6,717 nt of DNA from CAYFMP01 sp964344215 (lineage in GTDB: Bacteria; Pseudomonadota; Alphaproteobacteria; Rhodospirillales; Casp-alpha2). The stretch is from positions 1 through 6,717 of the forward strand of contig CAYFMP010000123.1 in the NCBI GenBank assembly GCA_964344215.1. Reading direction: 5' to 3'. Of this stretch, positions 1 through 5,916 are shown piece by piece; the stretch's first letter is position 1, and each line of letters opens with the position of its first letter. The notes under the pieces were generated by a model that did not search any database, was not told where the DNA came from, and worked only from the letters and a program-made list of their open reading frames with translations. Made by a program: the position numbers and the translations under genes.

Positions 1-159
1 TCGCATCCCCTCCTGGCCGGCAGGCCGCAAAACCGATCTCAGCCGCTTCCATATCGACGTAACCCGCTCTAGCTCCACGCAAAGATCGTCGGTCGATTGC
101 TGGGAGCCGCCGACCGCTTCCGGCGGATAGGCGAGCCCGGTGGCGAACAGGATACGTAC
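1..159 (-). pseudogene. Start-less N-terminal fragment resembling a GT4-type glycosyltransferase
   Basis: Immediately downstream of folC, the frame that continues past the folC stop is open to the window edge (57 codons from 171 to 1). From position 159 it reads VRILFATGLAYPPEAVGGSQ, followed by QSTDDLC. This resembles the first beta strand and glycine loop of GT-B glycosyltransferases of the GT4 type, which often begin MRILFVT...PP..GG. A ribosome-binding-like TGAGGG (174-169, using the folC stop) lies 9 nt before the codon that should be the start, but that codon is GTA, one base from GTG. After residue ~32 the similarity weakens and the expected 'RGHxVxVL' strand is not seen; the frame then enters the 33-bp repeat. 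Either the gene is decayed or rearranged, or it uses an unseen start or has a sequencing error. The family call is from memory of the motif, not a search. The 3' part is outside the window. Confidence 0.5.
2..34 (-). repeat. 33-bp repeat, left copy (inverted relative to the copy at 6685-6717)
   Basis: Read on the minus strand, this block matches positions 6685-6717 read on the plus strand at 31 of 33 bases. The two differences lie at positions 9 and 15 here. The copies therefore point outward from the window, and similarity stops sharply on the inner side (GATC... here, CAAA... at the other end). Each copy contains a GGCC/GGCC mini-stem and ends in a purine-rich AGGAG followed by GGATGCG. Whether it continues beyond the window cannot be seen. 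Confidence 0.85.
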
Positions 160-171
160 GGCGCCGCGCCC

Positions 172-1473
172 TCAACCGTTGTCGGCCAGCACGTCGCCGG
201 CCAGATAGAGCGAGCCGCAGATCATGACGCGGGCCGGTTCGGGATCGTCGCCGGCCTTCGCAATGATCCGAGCGAGCGCCGCCGCGACGCTCTTCGCCGG
301 CCGCGACGCCAGCCCGACCGCATCGGCGGCGGCGGCGATGTCGGTCGGGTCCATGGCGCTGTCGACGCCCGGAATGACCACCGCGCCAACGCTCTCGGCG
401 GTTGCCGCCAACGGCCGCAGGAAGGCGCCCGCGTCCTTGCTGGTCAACATGCCGACGATGAGGTGCAGCGGTCGCTCCGCCTGTTCCTCCGCCCACCGGG
501 CGATGATGTCGCCGGCCGCCGGGTTGTGGCCGCCGTCGAGCCACAGTTCCCAGCCGTCGGGCAGCAGATCGACCAGCGGCCCCGAGACCAGCCGTTGCAG
601 GCGGGCCGGCCACTCGGCGCCGGTGACGCCGGCGATCAGCGCCTTCTCCCCGACCTCGATGCCTTCCATGTGTTCGATGGCCGCCAGCGCCATACCGGCG
701 TTGGCGATCTGGTGCGGTCCGGTCAGATTGGGCGGCGGCAGGCGGAGAGTGCCGCCCGGACCCTCGTATATCCAGCCGTCGGCGGCGACAACCACCGACC
801 AGTCGCGATCCTGCTCGAACAGCGGCGCGCCGACCTCCGCGGCGCGGGATCGGATGGCCGCGTCGGCCTCCGCCGCCTGGCTGGCCAGCACGCACGGCAC
901 CCCGGGTTTGAGGATGCCGGCCTTTTCGGCGGCGATCTCGGCCAGGCTGTCGCCGAGGAATTGCTGGTGATCGAGGGAAATCGGGGTCAACGTGGTCAGC
1001 ATCGGCCGCTCGACGACGTTGGTGGCATCGAGCCTGCCGCCCAGACCGGTCTCCAGGAGGACGATGTCGGCCGGGTGGCGGGAGAAGGCGAGCAGGGCGG
1101 CGGCGCAGGTGATCTCGAAAAAGGTGATCGGGTCGCCGCCGTTGGCTTCCTCGCATTCACGCAAGAGCTCGACGAGGGCGGCCTCGGAAATCAACTCGCC
1201 GGCCAGCCGGATGCGTTCGTTGAACTTGACGAGGTGCGGCGAGATGTGGACGTGGACGCCGAAACCGGCGGCCTCCAGGGCGGCCCGCAGGAAGGCGATG
1301 ACCGAGCCCTTGCCGTTGGTGCCGGCGACGTGGACGACCGGCGGCAGTTTGCGGTGCGGGTCGCCGAGGCGCTCGAGCAGGGTCACGATCCGGCCCAGCG
1401 ACAGGTCGATCAGCTTCGGATGCAGCTTGGTGAGCCTGTCGAGGATAGCGGCGCTATCTTCGGCCTCCCCCAT
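172..1473 (-). CDS. folC: Bifunctional folylpolyglutamate synthase / dihydrofolate synthase
   Basis: FolC is a cytoplasmic ATP-dependent ligase of the Mur ligase superfamily. It joins L-glutamate to dihydropteroate (forming dihydrofolate) and to reduced folates (forming polyglutamates). The 433-residue product is full length for the family. In order it shows the P-loop HVAGTNGKGSV (about 48-58), ISPHLVKFNERI (78-89), the LLETGLGGRLDATN signature (139-152), SLDHQQFLG (167-174) followed by AAEKAGI (181-187, with the lysine that is normally carboxylated at 184), the C-terminal-domain motif WLDGGHNP (311-318), and CGSLYLAGDVL (419-429). The ATG shares one base with the accD stop (TGATG), and a GAGGAG sits 14 nt upstream at 1488-1493, rather far away, so translational coupling to accD is likely. 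Bifunctionality is inferred from the family; the sequence alone does not separate FPGS-only from dual enzymes. Confidence 0.96.
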   Translation of the reverse strand: MGEAEDSAAILDRLTKLHPKLIDLSLGRIVTLLERLGDPHRKLPPVVHVAGTNGKGSVIAFLRAALEAAGFGVHVHISPHLVKFNERIRLAGELISEAALVELLRECEEANGGDPITFFEITCAAALLAFSRHPADIVLLETGLGGRLDATNVVERPMLTTLTPISLDHQQFLGDSLAEIAAEKAGILKPGVPCVLASQAAEADAAIRSRAAEVGAPLFEQDRDWSVVVAADGWIYEGPGGTLRLPPPNLTGPHQIANAGMALAAIEHMEGIEVGEKALIAGVTGAEWPARLQRLVSGPLVDLLPDGWELWLDGGHNPAAGDIIARWAEEQAERPLHLIVGMLTSKDAGAFLRPLAATAESVGAVVIPGVDSAMDPTDIAAAADAVGLASRPAKSVAAALARIIAKAGDDPEPARVMICGSLYLAGDVLADNG

Positions 1474-2420
1474 CAGCCGGCGCCGGGCTCCTCGACCGGC
1501 GGCGTCGCCGGGCGGCCGCCGTCGGCGTCCAGTATCGGCAGTTGCGGAGGCTTGGCCGCCGCCCCCGCCGCACCGCCCATCAACAGGCCGAGCACCCGGA
1601 TCATGGTGTCGCGCAGGTCGTGGCGGTGGACGACCATGTCGATCATGCCGTGCTCGAGCAGGTACTCGGCCCGCTGGAACCCCTCGGGCAGGGTCTCGCC
1701 GATGGTCTGCTCGATGACCCGCTGGCCGGCGAAACCGATGATCGAGCCGGGTTCGGCGATGGCGATGTCGCCGAGCATGGCGAACGAGGCGGACACCCCG
1801 CCGGTGGTCGGGTCGGTGAGGACGACGATGTAGGGAAGTCCCGCCTCGCGGACCTCTTCGACGGCCAGCGTGGTGCGGGCCATCTGCATCAGCGAATGCG
1901 CCCCTTCCTGCATGCGCGCCCCGCCCGACGACGGGATGGCGATCAGCGCCGCTCCCCGCTTGACGGCGATACGGGCCGCCTGGATCAAGCCGTCGCCGAC
2001 GGCGATGCCCATGGAGCCACCCATGAAATCGAAATCGAGGGCCGCGATCACCGCGTCCAAGCCGCCGATCTTGCCGTGCGCCACCATCAGGGCGTCGTCG
2101 ACGCCGGTCTTGCCGCGGGCTTCCTTCAAACGGTCGGTGTACTTCTTGCGGTCGCGGAACTTCAGCGGATCGTTGAGCGGCTGTTTCAGGGTCGCCGCCT
2201 GATACTCGCCGCCGTCGAACAGCGCCGCCATGCGAGCCTTGGCGCCGATCCTGAGGTGATGGCCGCAGTGCTGGCAGACGTGCTGGCCCTTCTCCAGATC
2301 GCGGTGAAAGATCATCTGCGCGCAGGCCGGGCACTTGTGCCACAGGTTGTCGGGGATTTCCTTCTGGCCGCCGACCAGCTCACGGAGTTTGGGGCGGACG
2401 ATGTTCTTGAGCCAGTTCAC
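1473..2420 (-). CDS. accD: Acetyl-CoA carboxylase carboxyltransferase, beta subunit
   Basis: AccD is the beta half of the carboxyltransferase that, with AccA, transfers CO2 from biotinyl-AccB to acetyl-CoA to give malonyl-CoA, the first committed step of fatty-acid synthesis. The 315-residue product has the N-terminal zinc ribbon typical of bacterial AccD: Cys30, Cys33, Cys49 and Cys52 (C-x2-C-x15-C-x2-C). A crotonase-fold domain follows, with GGSMGIAVGDG (134-144), SSGGARMQEG (164-173) and DPTTGGVSASFAMLGD (203-218). The last ~35 residues (from about 281) are rich in Gly, Ala and Pro and look disordered; this is a variable tail. The start is GTG, overlapping the trpA stop by 4 nt (GTGA), with a very good AGGGGAG (2428-2434) 7 nt upstream inside trpA. 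The window does not contain accA, which must lie elsewhere. The trpA-accD-folC linkage is common in Alphaproteobacteria. Confidence 0.97.
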   Translation of the reverse strand: MNWLKNIVRPKLRELVGGQKEIPDNLWHKCPACAQMIFHRDLEKGQHVCQHCGHHLRIGAKARMAALFDGGEYQAATLKQPLNDPLKFRDRKKYTDRLKEARGKTGVDDALMVAHGKIGGLDAVIAALDFDFMGGSMGIAVGDGLIQAARIAVKRGAALIAIPSSGGARMQEGAHSLMQMARTTLAVEEVREAGLPYIVVLTDPTTGGVSASFAMLGDIAIAEPGSIIGFAGQRVIEQTIGETLPEGFQRAEYLLEHGMIDMVVHRHDLRDTMIRVLGLLMGGAAGAAAKPPQLPILDADGGRPATPPVEEPGAG

Positions 2421-3256
2421 GGCGCCGCTCCCCTGACCCCGGCGGCGAGCTCGCCGACCGTCTCCAGCACGCGCCCGGCCAGCCCGTTCCCGGGCCTGCC
2501 CTCGGCATCCAGGTTTTCGGCGATCAGGTCGACCAGGGCCGAGCCGACGACGGCGGCGTCGGCAACGGTGGCGATGTCGGCCGCCTGCTCGGGCGTGCGG
2601 ATGCCGAAGCCGACGGCGATCGGCAGGTCGGTGTGGCGGCGCAGGCGCTCGACCGAGGCCTTGACGTCGTCGAGCCCGGCCGAACGGGTGCCGGTGATGC
2701 CGGTGATGGAGACGTAGTAGACGAACCCGGAGGCGTCTTCGAGGACGACGGGCAGGCGCGCATCGTCGGTGGTCGGCGCCGTCAGGAAGATGAAGTTGAG
2801 CCCGGCCCCGATCGCCGGCAAACAGAGCTCCTGTTTTTCCTCCGGCGGCAGGTCGACGATGATCAGGCCGTCGACGCCGGCTTTCCTGGCATCGGCCAGG
2901 AAGGCATCGACCCCGTAAATGTAGATCGGATTGTAATAGCCCATCAGGATGACCGGCGTGTCGTCGTCCTTGGTCCTCAGTTCGCCGACCAGTCCGAGGG
3001 TTTTTTTCAGCGTCATGCCGCCCTTCAGCGCCCGCAGAGAAGCCGCCTGGACGGCCGGGCCGTCGGCCATCGGGTCGCTGAACGGCATGCCGATCTCGAT
3101 CAGGTCGGCGCCGGCCGCCGGCAATCCGAGGAGCATCTGGCGCGACGTTTCCAGGTCGGGGTCGCCGGCCGTCAGGAAGGGGACGAAGCCGCTGCGGCCT
3201 TCCGCCTTCAGCGCCTCGAAGCGCCGTCCGATCCTGGTCTGCGGGCGGGCGTTCAC
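2417..3256 (-). CDS. trpA: Tryptophan synthase alpha subunit
   Basis: TrpA cleaves indole-3-glycerol phosphate to indole and glyceraldehyde-3-phosphate and passes indole through a tunnel to TrpB in the alpha2-beta2 complex. The 279-residue TIM barrel is of normal length. It carries FVPFLTAGDPD (24-34), the catalytic motif DLIEIGMPFSDPMADGP with Glu54 and Asp65 (equivalents of E. coli Glu49 and Asp60), the mobile loop region SITGITGTR, and the phosphate-binding VGFGIRTPEQA followed by GSALVD. The start is GTG at 3256, overlapping the trpB stop by 4 nt (GTGA), with GGAG 8 nt upstream. There is no better ATG: the next Met lies past residue 40, inside the barrel. The 3' end overlaps accD by 4 nt. 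The reading frame stays open far upstream of this start, but that part is a shadow of trpB. Confidence 0.97.
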   Translation of the reverse strand: MNARPQTRIGRRFEALKAEGRSGFVPFLTAGDPDLETSRQMLLGLPAAGADLIEIGMPFSDPMADGPAVQAASLRALKGGMTLKKTLGLVGELRTKDDDTPVILMGYYNPIYIYGVDAFLADARKAGVDGLIIVDLPPEEKQELCLPAIGAGLNFIFLTAPTTDDARLPVVLEDASGFVYYVSITGITGTRSAGLDDVKASVERLRRHTDLPIAVGFGIRTPEQAADIATVADAAVVGSALVDLIAENLDAEGRPGNGLAGRVLETVGELAAGVRGAAP

Positions 3257-4476
3257 TCGGAAATCTCCACGCCGAGATGCTTGGCGACGGCGAAGATATC
3301 CTTGTCGCCGCGCCCGCACATGTTCATGACCATGACGTGGTCGTTGGGCAGGTCGGACGCGACCTTGGTGACGTGGGCAAGCGCGTGGCTCGGCTCGAGG
3401 GCCGGGATGATGCCTTCCTTCTCGGTGCACAGCTGGAAGGCGGCGAGCGCCTCCTCGTCGGTCACCGCGACGTACTCGACGCGGCCGGTGTCGCGCAGCC
3501 ACGAATGTTCGGGGCCGATGCCGGGATAGTCGAGGCCGGCCGAGATCGAATGGCCGTCGAGAATCTGCCCATCCTCGGTCTGCAGGAGATAGGTGCGGTT
3601 GCCGTGCAGGACGCCGGGTCTTCCGCCGGTCAGGCTGGCGCAGTGCTCGCCGGTGTCCAAGCCGTGGCCGCCGGCCTCGACGCCGATGATGCGGACCGCT
3701 TCGTCGTCGAGGAACGGGTGAAACAGGCCCATGGCGTTGGATCCGCCGCCGATGCAGGCGACCAGGCTGTCCGGCAGGCGGCCCTTGCCCTCGGCCTCGG
3801 CGACCTGGTCCCTGACCTCGTTGCCGATGATGCACTGGAAATCGCGGACCATGGTCGGGTACGGGTGCGGCCCGGCCACGGTGCCGATGATGTAAAACGT
3901 GTCCTCCACATTGGCGACCCAGTCGCGCAGCGCCTCGTTCATGGCGTCCTTGAGGGTGCCGGTGCCCGACGTCACCGGGCGCACCTCGGCGCCCAGCAGC
4001 TTCATGCGAAAGACGTTGGGGGCCTGGCGCTCGACGTCGGTCTCGCCCATGTAGACGACGCACGGCATGCCGAACAGCGCGCACACGGTGGCCGTCGCCA
4101 CGCCGTGCTGGCCGGCTCCGGTCTCGGCGATGATGCGGGGCTTGCCCATGCGCCGGGCCAGCAGGATCTGGCCGATGGTGTTGTTGATCTTGTGGGCGCC
4201 GGTGTGGTTGAGCTCGTCGCGCTTGAAATAGAGCTTGGCGCCGCCGAAGTGCTCGGTCAGGCGCTTGGCGAAATAGAGCGGGCTCGGCCGGCCGACGTAG
4301 TGTTTCATGTAGTGGTCGAACTCGGCCCAGAAATCGGGATCGTCCTTGGCCGTGTTCCAGGCCTGCTCGACGGCCAGGATCAACGGCATCAGGGTCTCGG
4401 CGACGTAGCGGCCGCCATAGATGCCGAAATGCCCGCCCTCGTCGGCGCCGGCGCGGTAGGTATTCAGTTTGCTCAT
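3253..4476 (-). CDS. trpB: Tryptophan synthase beta subunit
   Basis: TrpB condenses indole with L-serine in a PLP-dependent beta-replacement reaction to give L-tryptophan. The 407-residue product starts MSKLNTYRAG and has GHFGIYGGRYVAETLMPLI near the N-terminus, HTGAHKINN with the PLP-binding Lys96, AETGAGQHG with the catalytic Glu118, the phosphate-cradling GGGSNAMG (243-250), and CGRGDKD (387-393). Cys387 stands where the enteric enzyme has the serine that contacts the PLP ring nitrogen; from memory, cysteine occurs here in other proteobacterial TrpBs, so activity is expected. I chose the ATG at 4476 because AGGGAA precedes it at good spacing and family homology begins there. An in-frame ATG at 4542 would add 22 unrelated residues without a ribosome site. 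It overlaps trpA by 4 nt at the 3' end. Confidence 0.98.
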   Translation of the reverse strand: MSKLNTYRAGADEGGHFGIYGGRYVAETLMPLILAVEQAWNTAKDDPDFWAEFDHYMKHYVGRPSPLYFAKRLTEHFGGAKLYFKRDELNHTGAHKINNTIGQILLARRMGKPRIIAETGAGQHGVATATVCALFGMPCVVYMGETDVERQAPNVFRMKLLGAEVRPVTSGTGTLKDAMNEALRDWVANVEDTFYIIGTVAGPHPYPTMVRDFQCIIGNEVRDQVAEAEGKGRLPDSLVACIGGGSNAMGLFHPFLDDEAVRIIGVEAGGHGLDTGEHCASLTGGRPGVLHGNRTYLLQTEDGQILDGHSISAGLDYPGIGPEHSWLRDTGRVEYVAVTDEEALAAFQLCTEKEGIIPALEPSHALAHVTKVASDLPNDHVMVMNMCGRGDKDIFAVAKHLGVEISE

Positions 4477-4480
4477 GCTA

Positions 4481-4486
4481 TTCCCT
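4481..4486 (-). promoter_or_regulatory. Ribosome binding site that sets the trpB start
   Basis: On the minus strand AGGGAA lies 4 nt before the ATG at 4476, giving a normal Shine-Dalgarno distance. No comparable site precedes the alternative in-frame ATG at 4542, which supports the 407-residue TrpB. Confidence 0.7.
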
Positions 4487-4505
4487 GGGTCCGGCTCTCG
4501 GGCCA

Positions 4506-4540
4506 GGCCGGTAAAATGCCGCCACGGGGCCGGAAAATGC
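4506..4540. repeat. Short imperfect direct repeat in the trpF-trpB gap
   Basis: The 79-bp gap between trpF and trpB (4477-4555) contains GGCCGGTAAAATGC (4506-4519) and GGCCGGAAAATGC (4528-4540), identical except for one extra T. No hairpin followed by a T-run, and so no convincing terminator, is visible in the gap, so read-through from trpF to trpB is expected. The repeat could be a chance duplication or a protein or RNA site; nothing decides this. Confidence 0.55.
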
Positions 4541-4555
4541 AAGGATTTTCGGTAA

Positions 4556-5197
4556 TTACAGGGCCTTGACCGCGTCCAGGAAGGCCAGCACCTTGGCCGG
4601 GTTCTTGACGCCGGGCTCGTCCTCGACGCCGGACGACACGTCGACCGCAGGCGCGCCGCTGATCCGCACCGCTTCGGCCACGTTGTCGGCCGTCAGGCCG
4701 CCGGCCAGCAGCCACGGCGGGCCGCCCCGGTAGGCCGCCATCAAGGACCAGTCGAAGGCGCGCGCGTTGCCGCCCGGCCGGGTCGCGCCCTCGGGCGGCT
4801 TCGAATCGAACATCAGCCTGTCGGCGATGCCGTCAAAGGCGCGCCACGCCTCGATATCGCCAGGCTCCGCCACCGGCAGCACCTTCATCACGGATAGCCC
4901 GTACTTGATCTTAATCGCCGCTACCCGTTCCGGGGTTTCGTGGCCGTGCAGTTGCAGCATGTCGAGGCCGGCGCCGGCGGCAATCGAGTCGAGCAGGGCA
5001 TCGTCGGCGTCGACGGTGAGGCCGACCTTGACGACGCCGTCCGGAACACCGGCCGTCAGCATGGCCGCCGTCTCGACGCTCAGATTCCTCGGCGACGGCG
5101 CGAAGAACACGAAGCCGACCATGGCGGCGCCTCCGGAAACGGCGGCGCTGACCACTTCCGGCGTCATCAGGCCGCAGATCTTGGCTTCGATGGGCAT
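4556..5197 (-). CDS. trpF: Phosphoribosylanthranilate isomerase
   Basis: TrpF converts N-(5'-phosphoribosyl)anthranilate to the 1-deoxyribulose isomer (CdRP), an Amadori rearrangement in tryptophan synthesis. The 213-residue stand-alone TIM barrel has KICGLM with the catalytic Cys8, GFVFFAPSPRNLS (28-40), LQLHGHE (81-87), LMFDSKPP with the catalytic Asp131, the phosphate loop LLAGGLTADNVAEA (163-176), and VDVSSGVEDEPGVKNP (185-200), all characteristic of the family. The stop is TAA. The ATG at 5197 lies only four bases after the toxin stop codon (5202), and no clear Shine-Dalgarno site precedes it. Translation probably relies on ribosomes ending the toxin gene or on a leaderless or weak site. 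Upstream in-frame codons offer no nearby alternative start. The close join to a toxin gene rather than to pyrF is the odd feature of this locus. Confidence 0.97.
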   Translation of the reverse strand: MPIEAKICGLMTPEVVSAAVSGGAAMVGFVFFAPSPRNLSVETAAMLTAGVPDGVVKVGLTVDADDALLDSIAAGAGLDMLQLHGHETPERVAAIKIKYGLSVMKVLPVAEPGDIEAWRAFDGIADRLMFDSKPPEGATRPGGNARAFDWSLMAAYRGGPPWLLAGGLTADNVAEAVRISGAPAVDVSSGVEDEPGVKNPAKVLAFLDAVKAL

Positions 5198-5201
5198 CGG
5201 T

Positions 5202-5582
5202 TCAAACCAACAGGGTCGCTACCTCGTAGGCGGCAATACGCCGGTCCGCCGTCACCAATGTCAAGCCTTCCGACCGGGCCTGGGCGACCAGCATGCGATC
5301 GAACGGATCGCGGTGATGCAGGGGCAGAGCGCCGGCCGCTTCGGCGTGGGCGACCGAGATCGGCAGCGCCGAGAACCCCTCCTCCACGATGGCCGTTTCG
5401 AGGTCGTCGACCGGTCTCCGCAACTTGCCGATCGCCGATTTGATGGCGATCTCCCAAACGCTGGCGGCACTGACATGAACCGGCACGCTGACGTCGGCCA
5501 GCGCCGCGCGAACGTCTCGCCCGAGGTTGTCTGCGCCGCCGAACCACCACAGCAGAACGCTGGTGTCGAGCAGCAGGCTCAC
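5202..5582 (-). CDS. vapC: PIN-domain ribonuclease toxin, VapC-like (type II toxin-antitoxin)
   Basis: This is a 126-residue PIN-domain protein. The acidic Mg2+-binding residues are at the expected places: Asp6 in LLLDTSVLLWW, Glu44 in SVWEIAIK, Asp92 and Asp95 in HHRDPFDRMLVAQA, and Asp113 in TADRRI. The SVWEIAIK...DPFDRMLVAQA pattern fits the PIN subgroup found with Phd/YefM antitoxins. Such toxins are endoribonucleases that cut tRNA or rRNA and stop translation; the target here is unknown. I chose GTG at 5582, which overlaps the antitoxin stop by 4 nt (GTGA) and places the first PIN strand at residues 3-5. A longer in-frame start at 5651 would add 23 Arg-rich residues that are an antitoxin shadow. 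No strong ribosome site is seen, which fits coupling to the antitoxin, as is usual for such pairs. The active site appears intact. Confidence 0.93.
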   Translation of the reverse strand: MSLLLDTSVLLWWFGGADNLGRDVRAALADVSVPVHVSAASVWEIAIKSAIGKLRRPVDDLETAIVEEGFSALPISVAHAEAAGALPLHHRDPFDRMLVAQARSEGLTLVTADRRIAAYEVATLLV

Positions 5583-5818
5583 GATTCGGCACCGTAGAAA
5601 CTGTCGATAACGTCGTCGGGCAAGGGTTCGTCGAAATCCTCGGCGATCCATACCTTGCCCTTCCAGCGGCCGGGCTTTCGCGGCTTGTCCCGGTGGTCGG
5701 CGGCAACCAGCTTGGCGACCGGCTTGCCGGCGCGGGCGATGACGATCTCCTCGCCGGCCTCGACCCGGGCCAGCAGCTTCGAGAGTTGCGTCTTGGCCTG
5801 GTGGATGTTGATCAGCAT
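5579..5818 (-). CDS. Phd/YefM-family antitoxin
   Basis: This 79-residue protein begins MLINIHQAKTQLSKLL and continues ARVEAGEEIVIARAGKPVAK, the standard DNA-binding N-terminal domain of the Phd/YefM fold (about residues 1-42). The acidic C-terminal tail (EDFDEPLPDDVIDSFYG, about 60-76) is the typical toxin-binding segment that folds onto and inhibits a PIN toxin. Between them lies a basic linker (about 42-57). The ATG at 5818 has GGAG (5827-5830) 8 nt upstream. Its stop overlaps the GTG of the toxin. It should dimerise on the palindromic operator just upstream (5831-5859) and repress the pair, tighter when bound by toxin; this is inferred from the family. The gene sits 98 bp after pyrF, where related genomes usually have pyrF next to trpF. 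Confidence 0.93.
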   Translation of the reverse strand: MLINIHQAKTQLSKLLARVEAGEEIVIARAGKPVAKLVAADHRDKPRKPGRWKGKVWIAEDFDEPLPDDVIDSFYGAES

Positions 5819-5830
5819 GGCGCCGGCTCC

Positions 5831-5859
5831 AAGTTAGCTAGACTAGACTTAGCTAAGTT
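5831..5859 (-). promoter_or_regulatory. Probable autoregulatory operator of the toxin-antitoxin pair
   Basis: This AT-rich 29-bp block in a GC-rich sequence contains a perfect 12-bp palindrome, ACTTAGCTAAGT (5847-5858), and a second TAGCTA core at 5835-5840, 15 bp from the first core (5850-5855). The outer arms AAGTTAGCTA and TAGCTAAGTT form a 9-of-10 inverted repeat. It overlaps the proposed -10 and the start of the transcript and ends next to the antitoxin ribosome site. This is where Phd-type repressors bind. Binding is inferred. Confidence 0.65.
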
Positions 5860-5884
5860 TAGTATCTGGTGTCGTTCTTTGCAA
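5856..5884 (-). promoter_or_regulatory. Candidate promoter of the toxin-antitoxin operon
   Basis: On the minus strand TTGCAA (5879-5884, 4 of 6 to the sigma70 -35) is followed after exactly 17 nt by TAAACT (5856-5861, 4 of 6 to -10). The -10 overlaps the palindromic operator, as expected for an autorepressed promoter. No terminator-like hairpin is visible between pyrF and this site, so pyrF transcripts may also enter. It is the closest candidate promoter upstream of trpF. Confidence 0.45.
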
Positions 5885-5916
5885 GATCACTTCGGTTCGG
5901 GAATCGGACAGGGGAG

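Noticed and set aside
97..1833. Very long open frame on the plus strand (about 578 codons) opposite folC and accD
   Set aside because: It is antisense to two well-supported genes, is rich in Arg, Gly, Asp and Ala as expected from complementing high-GC codons, and shows no recognisable domain.
4477..4542. Longer TrpB beginning at the ATG at 4542
   Set aside because: It adds 22 residues without family similarity and has no ribosome site, while AGGGAA precedes the ATG at 4476.
3277..4569. Long plus-strand open frame (about 430 codons) opposite trpB
   Set aside because: It mirrors the trpB coding frame, is low in complexity (Ala, Gly, Val, Asp), and has no motif; trpB is certain here.
5583..5651. 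Longer toxin beginning at the ATG at 5651
   Set aside because: The extra 23 residues are Arg-rich and overlap the antitoxin gene out of frame. The GTG at 5582, with its 4-nt stop/start overlap, fits PIN toxins.
5819..5916. Terminator after pyrF
   Set aside because: No GC-rich stem followed by a T-run is present on the minus strand; only very short self-complementary bits are seen.
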